Positions 1 through 15,200 of a stretch of DNA of 64,000 nt are shown here, in pieces. The notes beneath the pieces are model-generated. The model saw only the letters and a list, made by a program, of their open reading frames with translations, was not told the DNA's origin and ran no database searches. A program made the translations under genes and the position numbers. Source of the DNA: Lepturacanthus savala (taxonomy: Eukaryota > Chordata > Actinopteri > Scombriformes > Trichiuridae); the NCBI GenBank assembly GCA_030544235.1, contig CM060470.1:9736856-9800855 (forward strand), given 5' to 3'. The stretch's first letter is position 1. Every line of letters begins with the position of its first letter.

Positions 1-141
1 AACAACAGTTTGGACTGCATATAAACACTCAAGAGATTTTCCTCTTTTATAATTGTAAGCGGTGGAGGATAGCATGCTGTTAGTGTTTAATTTCACTTCA
101 GGTTCAGTATAGTGTAGGTAAATTATGTGTGTGTTACTAAC
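1..141 (-). other. neb: Start of the intron before the SH3 exons
   Basis: The splice donor of exon 138 (gttagt in transcript sense) is at 136-141. The rest of this stretch is intron running off the window. The exons for the SH3 domain and 3' UTR should lie to the left. Confidence 0.8.
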
Positions 142-245
142 CCCTGTGGTGGAGGGGTGTGAGGGGACAGAGGAGACGGTGGTCTGCTGGGTGGCCACTG
201 ATGATGACCTCTGCTGCAGCTCCACAGTCTTAGCATGCTGGTAGC
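142..245 (-). CDS. neb: neb exon 138: end of Ser-rich region before SH3
   Basis: This exon encodes a stretch reading YQHAKTVELQQRSSSVATQQ, then TTVSSVPSHPSTTG. It closely matches the vertebrate nebulin segment immediately before the SH3 domain. It enters with two bases of a split Gly codon and ends on a complete Gly codon. The Ser/Thr-rich linker sits in the Z-disc portion, where the following SH3 domain recruits Z-disc partners (family knowledge). SH3 itself is not in the window. Confidence 0.93.
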
Positions 246-3200
246 CTGCAGATGGGAAAGAACACAAGAAAAGCTAAGTCTCTGTACTATCTATCTGTAT
301 CTGTTGAGGGCCGTTGTAGATATTTTGGATTGCTACCCATAGAGGAGGCCCCAAAGCCGTTGCTGTAGAGGGACATGTGGTGGTCAGCATCCTGAGACAT
401 CTCTGACTTCTCATCAGCCAAGCCGCTCAAAGCACTGGTGGAGCGGGAGTGCTCCTTGCTGCGACGCTGGGCTTGCACTGTCAGAACACATATCAGTGAT
501 ATTTACATCATGCCAACCACGGCTGGTGCAAATCGGTTTTATTTACCATATCCAATCAGTATATAATTAAGGAACACACTTTTAGATTGTAAAATCTTTC
601 TAAATGTCTGTGTTTCACACAAAAAGCAATGTTTTACAAGCATATCACCAGAGGATGAACAAAATCAATGTATCCAAAACATTAAATAATAACCAATAAC
701 CCACCTGACATCATGTGCAGACTCCTGGACTGGATGTTGTCCTCAGCAGGGTCGTAGTCAAACACAGAACCAGGGTTTGTACGCCACACACGCAGATCTG
801 AGTGCATAAAGTCAGTTATGGGATCAGTCTATTGAATACTAGCTGTGTGACTCAAATGTAATGATACCATGTAATGTAATGATACCATGTAAAGTCCCAA
901 CATGAGCAAGTGCCTCCATCAGTCAGAGGCATTTTTTAGCTCTTGGATTAAATCTGTTTTACATCGTCACAATATAAGATTTGGTTGCGTACCAGTGATG
1001 GTCTCTTGGTCATGCTCTATGGCGCGTCTCCTCTCCATCTCCACCACACGCCTCTGGATGCCACGGTAGTTGATGTCGCTGAATTCCTGGGTGTTCTTCT
1101 TCACACGTTCTGTCACAGGGTCAGAGGTGGTGGCAGTAAAGCTGCCCTTCTGCTTCTCAAAGTCCTCGTGGTATCTCACCTGTGGAACACAGATTCTATA
1201 AGTATAACCACAATTTTAATACATAAACAAAAACTCTTCTTTCACTTCAAAGGGGCATTACATCAATGTTGGGCCTTGTTGATTATCTGTTCCAGGACAG
1301 ATGATATCTGAACCACAGACATGAAGTGACTTTGTAAACATAATTCTGGTTTAGTATAACTTGGGGTTTAAGTTAATCATTTTGGACTTTTTATATCAGT
1401 TATGTTATGGTTTCATAAAAAATTGCATACTTTTATGGTCCTAAAACCTCTAGTTAGACTTGTAGCAGCATTCTGGTCCCCCCCCCTAAAAAAAAAATTC
1501 CCAATCTGTGGTGATTGGCCTAGTGTTTTTAGAAACGTCACACCCCACTGGGATGGGTCAGAGAAACAGGAGTAAAGTACAAATATTCCAGATGAAATTA
1601 GCACCTACATGGATCCAGGGGCAATTACTGTAAACGAGCCATTTCTGTTGGTTTGTGTTTCATTATAGCCCCCCTTTTATAATGAGGATAACCACAACTA
1701 TAAAAATAAGACTCAAGATGTATGAAACCAGAAATATTATTTAATTATGTGTTATGTATATATTGTGTTGGCCAGACGATTCCCCCAAACACCATCCTGT
1801 TCAAGTGATAAGTAAATGCCCTAAAACACTGAGTGTTTCTACAGTATCCAAGAATGGACAAACTAAACCAAAGGGCCACCACTACACGCTTGTGTACTCG
1901 GTTGATTGTAATCCGCAACCTCACCATTAGATGCTGACAGGAAACTACACACTGTACCTTCACTGAGAATACAATGTACATTATCCTTCAAGTAGCCTAA
2001 ACTATAAATATAACCTAAGGTACGTGAACTAAAATAAGCAAAAAGCTAAAAAGGCTTACTCCAGAAATGATGCGCTGGGTCTCCCTGACGCGCCTCATCT
2101 CAGGTGTGTCCAGAACGAATGCGGCCTTGCCCTGGACCTGCTTACGGAAACTGTCTGAGTACAGGACCTGGTGGGAAATAAAGACAGAACAGCGGAGGAG
2201 CAGAGGACATGATGTGAGTGTCTGAGACCTTTCCAAAACTGAAGCCATCATGAAGTAGCCGTTAGCATCTACAGCACAAAGGGTGTGGCAGAGAGAGTGA
2301 CTAGTGAGAAGACAAACACGACTACTGACAGAAGGAGATGGGGCATTATTGGGGTATACCAGACGAATGAATTAGCAGGGAGATGTTTATACATCCCAAT
2401 CTTCAGTGGGAGAACGCAGGAGAACAAGATGAAGTGGAGTAGTTTCAACAACAACACAAGAGGTTAGTAGTGATGATGTGCACATTTATAAAGAGAGTGC
2501 AGTGGGGGAAAAATTAATATGATTAACTGGAGCTAAGGGTCAACTCAGTTAGAAAGGGAGGTTAACGTGAGGTAAAGGTAGAACATGAGTTCTTTGGGTG
2601 GTTCTGAAGGTACCGAGCTAATGTTTTCTTGGTTCCTTTTGACTCGCTCCATCTCTGGAGTAAACACCACAGGAGTTCCCTTGGCGGAACTGTCCTTATA
2701 CAACACCTACAGGACAGAAGCACAGGCCCCAACAGGCCAGTCAGACACTCTGAACCATACACAGATCACACACCTATAGGACTGCTTTCATAGACCCGGG
2801 TTAACTTCAAACTACAGGATAGAGAAAGACAAATTCTTTTATGAAATTTACATAGAAACACGATTAAATAAATTCAGAGTAGTAATGGCTTTCGGTTGAT
2901 ATTTGCTAGATTAGGACTTAAGCAGTGTCTGAGAAACTGGTCCTATAGTGTGACTTATCCTGGCAGATGTCAGCCAGAATCACTGATGTAGAAAAACAAA
3001 CACACTTTTTCACGCTTCAGCAGGATATTTAGCTTGTCATTCGCTGTGAAGTGGAAATTAACAGAGCAGCCCGCAGTGGCTTCATGAGCGGAAAGCAGGT
3101 TAGAAAATACTGTGACGTGAAGGTGGAGCGAAATGGGGGTGGGGGCTGACGATAGAGGATTAAAGATGATAACTTGGAGAAAAGAAAAAGAATGCGTGGA

Positions 3201-6200
3201 AGGAAGTGAAGGCTGCATTAGAGTCGGAGTGGTGATGATGCAGGGCTGGAGCTCAGGAAACTGCAGTCTGTGCCTTGGATGAACATGGATAAAGATGGAT
3301 GAAGTGAGCAAGAAGACGAGAGTGTGAGTTGATGGCAGGGGAGGATAGATAGATGGATAGATGGGATAAGGGGGGAGTAGCAAATGGGCTTGTGACAGGG
3401 ATTATTGATGGGCACGCTCAACCGTTAGGAGCACACGTGGTTCAGTTGTGTTCCACTACCGAGCTGATGTTTCTCTGGGTTTGTTTGACCCGCTTCACCT
3501 CAGGGAGGTCTGGTATAGCTGTGCCTCCACCCAGACAGTCCTTGTATTTTATCTACCCAACAGAAAGTTCCATGGAGGAAAAAGTAAACAGGCATCAATC
3601 AGAGACAATTGCAGGGAGACCAACAAAGACAACACACCACAGCACCGAGTATCGCAAAAAAAAAAAAGACACAGAACATAAAATTAAAACACACTATTGT
3701 CCTGAGAAATGAAGAAGCGAGTTATGTTAGTGATGTGGTGAAAAGTACATTTGCATTTCAGGTACTTGTACTGTACTTAAAAATTTCCATTTGATGCTAA
3801 TTTAAACTTCCTCTTTGTTTCACCCAACCTTTAAACTAGACTCCCAAACTGTTTCAGCTATCTATATTTGAAGTTCTACCAAAGAGACATTTCCCCTCAC
3901 ATAGTTTCATATTAATAACTGTTTTAAATAAAATTAACAAAAAAAAAATGCAAAAAGAGTACTGTCATTTTAGTAGAATTTCAAATACAGGACTCTTACT
4001 TGTAATTGACTATTTTTACATTGTGATATTGATACTTTTATATTAGTAAAGGATCTCAGTACTTCTTCCACCACTGACAGTGTGGAGGGTTTTATGTACA
4101 GAAAAAGAACAGTTTGGGACTTCTAAAGGACTTGTGAAGGCTCAGAAGAGTTGTTAGGCCAGAAAGTTGGTGGGAGATGAGAGTGAGGCAGCGTGGCGGA
4201 TGGAGGTACAAATGAATATAGAGAACAGGAGGTCACACTAAATACCATGCTAATATTAAGCTGATTGCGTTTAACTCTCTCCATCTCTGGGGTCTCTGAC
4301 ACTGATGTGCCTTGTCCCACGTCTTCTTTGTACTGATTCTTTGAATGAGACAGCACAAAAAAAGTCAAATATGGTGATTACACACTCAAACGATGATTGA
4401 GAGAAGGAACATCGATAATAAATATATTTTTAAATCCAGTAAATTGTTAAAACTAATTGCTTTGGGAAACATGGAAAGGGAAATTTTATTTTTATGGAAA
4501 AGTGAGTTCAAAAATCAAATCACCAACCCACACGGGTGAAAAGGAATGACTTATGAAACTTAGTTAGGATGGTGGAGGGAGAATCAGGGCTGAAAATAAA
4601 GAAGCTAAAGATGTCTAGAGGGCATTTTGGGGAATGATTGTAAAAGGGATATAAGGATCACTGCAGTTCTGTTTCTCTACCACGCTGATATTCTTCTGGG
4701 TTTCTCGGACCCGCTTCACCTCAGGAAGGTCTGGTATGGCTGTGCCTTGACTGAGAGAATCCTTGTATTGTATCTGCCCATGCATAAGTTACACAGAGTA
4801 AGACAGGGACAAACAAAAAGCCCAGTAATGTACTGTAGACGCAGACATGTCCATTCATTCACACACGACAGTATACATACAACAACAAACAACTATATTT
4901 ATCTATGTTACAATGCTAATTATCACATTTTAAAGTGTATGTTATACACACACATTTATGTTTGTTCTGTTATCAAGATGAATGATACTTCATTTAGTTT
5001 ATGGCTTCAGGTATTAGATATAATCAATTATCATGAGAGAGTCCCAGTAGATGGTGAGGATGTTAACTTGTTAGGTCAGTCATGTTCTTCCACACCAAAT
5101 TGGGAAATCTACAGCAAAGATCAACTGGTTTTCATGGATTAAAATCCTATAATTTGTCAAAACTAAAATAAAAAAAAGAAATAAAAAAAGAAAACACTGA
5201 AAATGGTTGCCGTTTAGAAAATAATAACATGTCAGGAGAAGGCTCTCGCACACTCTAGGGAGGGAATAAGGAGGGAAGGTGGGTTTAGAGGGGATGAAGG
5301 ATGGCAGGGCCACTACCGTGCTAATGTTCCGCTGGTTGCGTTTAACTCTCTCCATCTCAGGGGTCTCAGGCAAAGCTGTTCCTCCTCCCAATTCCTCTTT
5401 GTACTGAATCTTTACATGGACGAGGAATAAAAGCAGCAGCCAACTGTTAGCCTGATTTTATGTCTTGGAGGATGAGAAATAGTAGCTGCCTGATTATTAT
5501 TTATTTTTTGTTTAAACACAGTAAGACAAACATATATATCAACATGTAAAAGAACAACTTTCTGACATATACACAATCACATGGTGCACTGAACAAGCTC
5601 TGCAATACCAAGAAAAACAATACTAGAGAGAGTATAGTCAAAGGTTAGTGGTATGAATTAAAAATCTGCATATCTAACAAGGTTAAAATCTATCTATTTG
5701 GTCCAAAGAAATAAGGATGGCATATCAGGGCTGGTTAAAGATGAGGAAAAAAAGGTAAAGTAAAAAAAAAAAACATATTAGATTTTGTTAAGAATAAATA
5801 TTGTGGAGTAGGTACCAAGCTGAAATTCTTTGTATTCTCTTTAACACGAAGCATTTCAGGAGTGTCCTTTACAGCAGACACTTTGCCTTTTATGTTTTTA
5901 AGGTCAATCTGGTATTGAAGCTACAGGGAGAAAACACAAGTGCAGTTAAAATGCTTCATAATGATAAAAAGGTCATACAGAAGAATAGGACATACAAAAG
6001 AAACTATCTTTCATAAGAACAAAAAAAGATTAACATAGTTTCTTCTCAGTATGAGTAAAGAAAAAGTATTTTCTTTTTTTATCCCTGTATGAAACAAACA
6101 AAAGCGAACATCAAACACTTAATATGCAACCAGACTGTACAAAACACATTACACTAACCATACACAAAATAAAGTATTTAAGATAATACTTTACAGTAGA

Positions 6201-9200
6201 CATTGAGACATACACAAGACTACGCTTAAGACGCTGGCGCTGGACATAACCTTTCACCTGAAGAACCTCTGACACTGGCCCAGTATAAACCAGCATCATA
6301 TATCACTTCCATTTTCTACTTACAGTGCTGAAGTTCTTCTGGTTCTCACGGACTCTCTGCATCTCTGGAGTGTCCAGAACCGGCACATAGTGAGACATGG
6401 TCCTCTCAGCCTCCTCTTTGTACTTTTTCTGTTGAATAATGAAAAAGAATCAGGGAACAGGGATTCCTAATTGAAATTGAGGTTTAAATAATGCCAGTGC
6501 TGGAAGGTCACTAAGTACATTTACTTAAGTGCTGTAATTTTAAGAAAAATATTCACATTTTTATTCCATTATATACTTTGTTAATTTGCTAAATAAGCTA
6601 AATGTTAAATGTTAAAGCGTAATGTTACTTCTTTTAATCCACCCAAAGTACCTTTGGGTATTTACTTCACATTGACAAACTCATATGTATTTAGTGATTA
6701 AAACAAGTAATATTCTTTAATAATAGACCACTGTCTGCATAATAAGTAATTTTACTTTTGATACTATACATGTTGCTGATAATACATCTATACTTTTTAC
6801 TAAGTAACATTTGCAATTCAGAACCTACGGACAGTATTTCATCCACCACTTAATACTACTCCAGGTATACTACTCCAGGTGTCCAGGTGTATAATTGGGT
6901 CAATTCAATAAAATACCTGGCTGACAATGTTCTTCATCTGCTGAGCATGGATGATGTCTGGAGTGTCAATGACGGTCGTGTAACTGGCTCTGTCCATCTC
7001 AGCGGTGTGCTTGTACTTAGACTAAGGAACAGAAAACTGTCAATTAGCACAAAGTCTGATCTCAATGTAACTGCAAACATGTTTTATTATAATTGGCACA
7101 AGGATCATTCATAGCTCAAAAGAAACTATATGAAACACAGTAAGATTCAGACCTGACTGAGGATGTCAGTGGCGTTCCTCGCCCTCATGAAGTCTGGGGT
7201 GTCTGTAGCCAAAGCCAACATTCCCTTGCCCTTTATCTCACTCTCCAGTGACTTCTTGTACTCTCTCTGTAAATGTGACAGTTTACAACGTGTGACGTGA
7301 AAGTACTGTATTGACTACAAGCTGCAAAGACTAGTAGAACACGCTGAAATGTCTTCTACTAAGACTTCTACTCATACTGAGAAGGGCTGCAAAACCAAAA
7401 CGACTTTGGGAATAGTGAAAAAGGTTAGCGGAAATTAGGGAATGCAGATTGTGTGTGAATCTCCATTCAAAACTGAAAAATAAAACAGCAACAGTTAAGG
7501 ACAAAGTGTTATGGCATAATTAGTCATTTTCGAAGTTTATATATATATGAAGAAACTCTCGGCTGCTTTAAAGTGCTACTTCTATCTTGTTTTTTGGATA
7601 GACAATGCAAAAATCAATCTCAAAAAAACCCAGAGCACATCCTGACCAAAGACCTCTTGCTTTAGAACATTAGTGTGAAAGGTACAATGTGTAGTTTACG
7701 GCGGCATGTAGTGGAGAGAATCCACATTGCAACTAAGGCTTTCTAGAGCCATTGTTTGGTTTGTCCATTCTGGGCTACTGCATGGACATGCAATATCCTC
7801 GAAGAAAGACCCACTCCCCATATAGATGAAAACAGCTCAATCTAATAATTCTTATTTTAATTGAACTATATCCTAATTAAAATATACCCATTAATATTTA
7901 TTCCATTATTGCTAAGTCTGTTCCACTAGTTGCCGCTTAATCTTATACACTGGACCTCTGAAGTCTTGTATGACAACAGAAAATGATTTGCTGTGATATA
8001 AATTATAAAGGAAAGTCACTATGTCAGGTGTAACATCCTGGTGCAGTCAGATATTATGTGTAAAAATCATGATAGTAAAAACTAAAATACGATTTTACTA
8101 TTATTGTAGAATGTCATCAAGCAGGGACAAGAGAAAGAGTCAAACCCAGCAGGCAGCAGTGCGATGGTGAAGCTTAGTTAAGGGGAACAGGATTTAGCAG
8201 GTGATGCACCGAGAGCAGGGTTGTGGGAAGGCACTCTAGAGGGTGACGTCGTTCTCGTCATCTCTCAGTCAGTCATACCTCACACAGGATATGAGTGGCA
8301 TTCCTTGCTCTCAAAAGCTCCGGAGTTTCCTCCAGCACAGTTAGCCCTTTACCCTTCACTCCCTCCTCTAGATCCTTCCTGTACTCTTTCTACAGGATGG
8401 AAGAAGAACATAGAGACTGCAGAGAAGGGCAGACAGGCAGGCCAGGCCAAGGCGTACGGGCAGCTCTGCTGCTTGCCCTCTAAGCTCAAAGTCACCAGGC
8501 CTCCCAAAATCTCATTAATTATTGAAACCATAAAGACTGACACAACCGATCACATTTTTATAGAGAGAAAGAGTGGAGACACTGGTGACTTTGGCAATAA
8601 TCCTGATAAAAGACACAGTGAAATCCATTTTATCAGACAAAGCATGGAAACATAAACAACAACGGAAACAATTCAAGTCAGCATTTCACAAGAGAAACTG
8701 CAGAAACAAAAAATAAAGGCATGCATGCTGTTTTACCGTAAAGCTACTTGCTAGATGAAAGGTTTATTGAGAAATGGAAGAAAAATATAAACTACTGTAC
8801 AAGTCATGCAATGGAAAGAGAGAAGAGAGATGGCTAGATGTTGCGTCATTAATAGTTAAGGACTGTGCAGTGACTCATGCAAACAAACTAAAACTCAACT
8901 ACATGGGAAGGAACCTACAAAAAGTAAAGTGGAACACTCAAGAGATTTAAAAAAGAAAAAATACATAAAAAAAGGTTGTGACAGAAAAAGGGACAGTGGT
9001 CTTAGTGTGATTATAAAGAATGGGATAAGGGGAGGTGTCAGTGATAAATTATCCTTTCGTTACCTCGCTCATTATTTTGGTGGCATGTCTGACATGTATC
9101 ATGGCAGGGGTGACCTCCAAGCCTGAGAGGTTCTTGCCCCTCATGGACTCCTCAAAGTCCTTCTTATAGTCTTTCTATTGGTCGCAAACACAAGACAGGG

Positions 9201-12200
9201 AACAGACAGAGCTCAAGTAACCACATGCAAGCAGTGCTGGTTCACAATGCAGTTATCTCATTACCTTGTTTGTGCTGTCTGCTTAGAAAGTGTGTGTGTG
9301 AGTTGATGTATTTGTTTGACAAAGCAATCGTAATGTATGGAACTTGGGCAGTTGTTCCAAGAGAAGAAATATAGACTTTTATTGAATTATACATAAACAG
9401 GTTGTTTGCCTCCTTTGATTGGTTCATGTGAACTCAACAGAAATCTTGAATATGAATAAAAGCTGTGTGCATTTCTCTGTGGATTAAATGTTTTAAAACT
9501 TACTTACATACATTGTACAATATGGGATCTTCAAGTATTTATGAGGTATTTTTTTTAAATGTACTTGAGGTTATTATTACATCATAATGAAATGTATATC
9601 TCATATATATACATTTATAATATTTATAATAATTTATATAGTATTAATTAGCAACAGTACACAAAGCTGGGTAAGTTTAGCTCATTTTACACTGCCTTCT
9701 CCCAATATGGAAAGCAAGCTGTACAATTACAGCAAGTTGAATAGTGAACATTGGTGAAGAAATAAAGATTAAGCAATGATTTCCAGGATAATTTCCAGAA
9801 TATTGTAAATAATAAGTTGCTGAAATACAACTCTGATGTAATAAACCGGCTTTGAAGGCACTGTAAAAGATTATTCCAAACTCAATAAACATACTGTAAG
9901 ACTAATATATAAAAGATAGCTGGACATGAGCACGCTGGAGCATATCAATATATAACCAGAGGCAGTACATTATAGGTTAGTATATAGGCAGGCGTTGCGG
10001 AATCTTCAGAGAGAGGCCTGTGAGGGAATGCTGAAAAGTTGTGGGCAGGTTAAACACAGAGGTGATGGACTAGTGGATTACCTGGCTTTGCATGTGCTGG
10101 GCCTCTTTAGCCGTCACATATGTGGGAGTCTCAAAGTCCAGCATGGCCTTGCCTTTCTCTTTCTGATACTTCTCCTTGTATTTCACCTGGAACAGTCCAC
10201 ACAAACTTTAAATGTAATGTCAACTGATTTCAGTGAACAGTTTAAAGTATACTATGCAGGTCTACAGCACTACACTGTACTAAAGGAAAACACTAGGACT
10301 ACAACTAACAACTATTTTCATTATTGTTTTATCTGATATTTCTAATTAATCAACATTTAGTACACATACAATGTTAGAAAATACTATTATATATATAGAG
10401 CCCTGGGGGTCTCCACAACCCACTTCGAGACCCATAGTCCCCAACTAAATGTTTAACAAATGAATGCACCACTTTCAACACCACTACATTTAGCAGACAA
10501 TGACAATGATGAGAACCGAGAAGCAGATATCACATGTGACAAGAATGGTGAAACCCGCAGCAGTGTGTTTTTTGGGGCTAGTGGCGATGGGTCCAGTAAT
10601 CACTGACCCCAAAGTCTGCACTACTTACGTCGCTCTGAAGTTCAGAGGCCTCCTTGAGATGAAGTTGTTCTGGTGTGTCAGGAATCATATGGTAGTGACC
10701 CTTACTCTCCTCAAATTTCTTCTTGTACCGGTACTACAGGGGAATTCCCAGTCAAGTAAAAACAGCTCAGTAAAGCAAATGAGAAAAAAGAGCTGTCTGG
10801 AGTTTACTCCTAATATTATATAGCACAAAAAAGAGTCTCGTATTTTATGATAGTAGCAAAAATAATAACTTTCATAACTGGGAAAACAGTTTTGCAATGT
10901 CAAACAATATATATAGGTATGTATATAACATGCTTGCAAAACAGTGAATGGAAATTTTAAATGATGGTTAAAATTTATATTAAAATGGTCTAAAATCATG
11001 AGAAAACCAGGGAGTTTTTTGTTAAGTGTTCATTAATAAAAAATAACTGTATATAAACTACAGGATAAAAAGTATTGAAAAGAAAAAAAAGAAATGAAGG
11101 AGAACAAGGTTATAGAAGGTGGTAGTATGGGAAAGTCAGAGGTCAAGGGTGACAAGGGTAAGGATCACTACCAGATGAGTTCACAGAAAAATTAATGTAT
11201 GAATAAAGGAACTTCGTGCTCAAATCCACAACTTATGGACTACGGGTTGATTGTTACTGAAGATGTGGGTGACAGAAATGCTGCAGTCAGACATTTCATT
11301 GAGCCACGGCAGGCACGATGAAATTGAACCGAGTCCGACGCAGCTTCCTGGGTGGGAGGGTGAGAGGGTTAAAGGTTGATGATGTCTTACGTCGCTGGAC
11401 AGCTTGCTTGTGCTGAGGTTGTGCTGCATGGACAGAGACTCTGCCATATCAGTCACAGGCTTGTGCAGCTTCTTCAGATCCCCTTTGTACTTCACCTGTG
11501 GGTGGTATTAACAGATATAATCATTCATGAAAATGACTCACACTTCGGGTGGTATTTGAAATGATATCTTCCTCAGATTAGAAATGAGATCTTATGATAG
11601 AGGCGGATGTAAATCCTTGCTGTCTAAAAAAAAGGCTTTAGTCAGTTTTGGTGAATTGCTATTAATAAATGGTTAGACCTGCAAACAGGCATTAAAATAG
11701 ATTTATAAATTTGTAGGCATTTTGTTTTTTATTGTTGTTAATGAGATTATGTAACGATGCAGGAGATGTGAGCGCCTACCTCACTGGCCAAGTCATTGGC
11801 ATCCTTCATAGTCTTGTAAATCTTGCTCTGCTTCAGGTCATACTGTGGCCTCTTTCCTTTCATCTCCTTATCAAACTTCTCCTTGTACTTCAGCTTTTGG
11901 GATGAGAAATATGTGTAGAGTTAGTGTAAGTGGTAACTTTTTTTCGGCCCTGTGGGAAATTAAGAGGCTGTCCCAGAAACCTATAAAGGACAACATAATG
12001 GTTTGTTATAGTGTATAAAAAGGGATAAGTAGCTCTAAGCAGTTTTTGTAAACAGCTTTTGATTTGATAGGCACTTTAGTAGCCTCTTCAGAGGTTTGTG
12101 TCCCTTGTTATACAAAAAACAAAACAACTGGTATCAAACTGTAACTTACAAGAGTGATCGGTTCCACATGCATCATTTTTCATTCAGCAATCATGAAGTG

Positions 12201-15200
12201 AATGAGTCATTGAGGGGGACAAGGTGTTTAAAGAGATATGTCTGTTTGGTTTCAGGCCTGAGATGGAAATGATATTTGCATCTTGTCTTGAAAAGACCCA
12301 AAACATGTAAACACAAGGACCTAATGACTGAAGGATAACTCATGGTACAGTTCTGGTGTACAGTCATACTGTCTCTCTGAGTCATCAGCACTATACAAAC
12401 CTATGGGTAACATACAGGAAAAAATGAGAGCTGTAGGTAAATGACCACTAAATGACCACCAGGCAAACTCTTGGAAACCAGGCAAACATTATACATTTCA
12501 GTCAATAATCATGACCATCTGTGATTGGATTTCATCTCCCTGCTGCTTTCTCATTTTATATTTCTTTTACATGTAGCATGCAGTGCTGAACGGTGTTCCG
12601 CAGACAAGTGTGTGGTGAATGTATTTCGGGTACATTCACACCTTTGTTTAGAGTTTCCCACTGATCATCCAACATGCATGTTAGTGAAAAGTGTAAACAG
12701 GTTCAATACAGTATGATACAATCAACATAAACAGAACATGAACTTCATATACTGTAATATATATGGTATGGCAAACAATGAAGTATGTATGGATAAGGCA
12801 GTAGGATTCTGATCCTGTTTCAGAGGGAGCTTGAGCTGTTCTGTCAGCTTTAGAGAGAAAGGGAGAAGAAACATTATCCATAAACACATGTTTAAATCCA
12901 GCAGCTATTAAATAAAATAAATAAATAAAATTAAATGAAATAAATAAATAAAATAAATAAATAAAGCTGCAAGCAGTGATGAATGGGCCTTCACACCTCA
13001 TAGTGTGTGACGTAGCTGTCGCCCATTTGCCAGATGACAACTGGACAACATGGCTCTAATTTTCAGGGCTTTTGCATGTCCGACCTTGAACTGTAGGTCA
13101 CTTGCTGTGTTGTGGTGCCAGAAAAAACTACTGATTACATGAGTTAATATTGTCATGTCATGTTGGTGTGTATAATGTGTAGAATCATAATCGGATGAAG
13201 TGTGCCATATTGCAATTACTTTCTGTTGCCAGTAGGGGGAGTTATAACTCTGAGTCAATAGGGTTGTGCAAGTGTGTCCAGGGCGGGTCACTTGTGAAAC
13301 ATGAGCCATTTGGTGCAGACTGGATAAAGTATGCTGAAGTTATAACAAGTTTCTCTTTTATAGCAAAATGGGGACATTCACTGTATTGTCATAGTAACCA
13401 AGAATAATGTAGGAAAAAAGCTTATGGTAGCTTTTCATCTTCAATGTCTGAAGAAGTGTGATAAAATCCCTAGGACTAGTTGGTTCAAAATTATGTGTGA
13501 ATTATTTTATTAAGTGTGGAAAATCGCAAAAAATATCAAATTTGCATGCAAATTTGGTGACTTTTTGGGGGCAAGGAAAGAAAGAAAGAATCCCTACTTT
13601 GCCTGCTTTTTTGTCAGCTTTCTAGGGCCCTAATTAATCTGTACTGTTAATTTTACATACTTGTAAAGTCTCCCATTTTTACAGAAAGCCTACACTGCCC
13701 TCTAGTCTTCAGTATAAAAAAGAGAAATGTAGCAGACTGCTGGAAGTAAACATGAGTTAGAACAATTCACGGAGTATGATCCATACATTCAAACATTTAG
13801 AAACAGACACAATATCAGGAAATGGGAAAAATGAGTAACACAATTAACATTTAAGGCAATAATGCAACTAATGCAGCAATGCAATGCTTGTCTATGTTCA
13901 GCAGGGAAGCACAGCTTCTCTGGGAAACAAAAGAGCAGAGGATGCACACAATGCTAAGCTGCACAAAAAAGGTTTGCAAGCAAAGACAAAGTGATAACTT
14001 TGTGGTATCTGTAGATCCAAACGTCACTAAATAGATAAAAAAGGTCACAGAAAAACAGAAGAATCAAGCATGTAGTAGCAGTCCTTGGGTTTTCGGGGGC
14101 ATTAACCTCCTTACATCACTAGTCACGGCACTCATTTTCTTAATGTGGCGCATCATGGGGGTATCATAGGAGGCGGTTCCATGAGGAGAGGGCTTGGACT
14201 CATCCTACAAAGCGCAGTGAGATGGAGGGATGAGAACACAATGACTAGGACATTATGGAAGGAGAGAGGAGAAGAGAGCCATGAGGAATAGGGTGATAAC
14301 TGTAGTAGGATGGAGAGAGGAGCTGTGTAGGGAGGACAGGGTGAAGAAAATACATATCTAATGTTGTGATATGAGCAGTTAATAAGCATGTAAATCTACT
14401 TTCATGAGTAAGACAGGGATTATAATGCAAGATGGCAGAGGAAGCGCTATATAGTTAGGCCTACAGGACTGCTGCTAAGCATCTACTGCAGCAATACTAG
14501 GCTGCACACATTATTAGCTTACATTAACACCCTAGAAAGCTGGCAATGACACCCAGAAAGCTGAGTTTCTCAATTGAGCTTTGCTGGGGAGATATGATTT
14601 CCACTGATGCCAAGATCAGTGATTTGGTTTGTTACCTCGCTGTTCAGCTTCGACACCTTAGTGGCAAGAGCGATGTCTGGGCGGTGGACCAGGGAACCTC
14701 CACGGCTGGCCTCCTCACGGGCCTTGTTACGGTAGCCAATCTGATGCATAAAAAACAAACAAGGATCAGTGTGGTGTTTTTTATGACATCTTTGGTGTGA
14801 TGCAGTTGTGGGCGAAGCACAAGTAAAAGTAATGATAAAATAAAAGTACCCCATTACAAGTAAAAATACTGCATACAAAAATCGACTAAGCAACAGTACA
14901 TAAGTAATAATAACAGCAACACGTAGTTAATGTATCAAAGTAAAAGCACTTCTTCATCCCACTGAAATATATCCTTTAAAAAGCATCAAATGGAAATACT
15001 CAAGTAAAGTAAAAGTACCTCAAAATTTGTTTGTTTGACCCTATTTTCTGATTTCTCTCACAAACATTTATGCTTCTTCTTTGTCATTCTTTTTGTTGAT
15101 ATGTCTAAATAGTGATGGAACAGAGGGACATTATAGATGATCTACATCTGTTTATTATTCCTGTTGAAAATAAAAAGGCTTATGCTTGTTTCTGCCTTTG

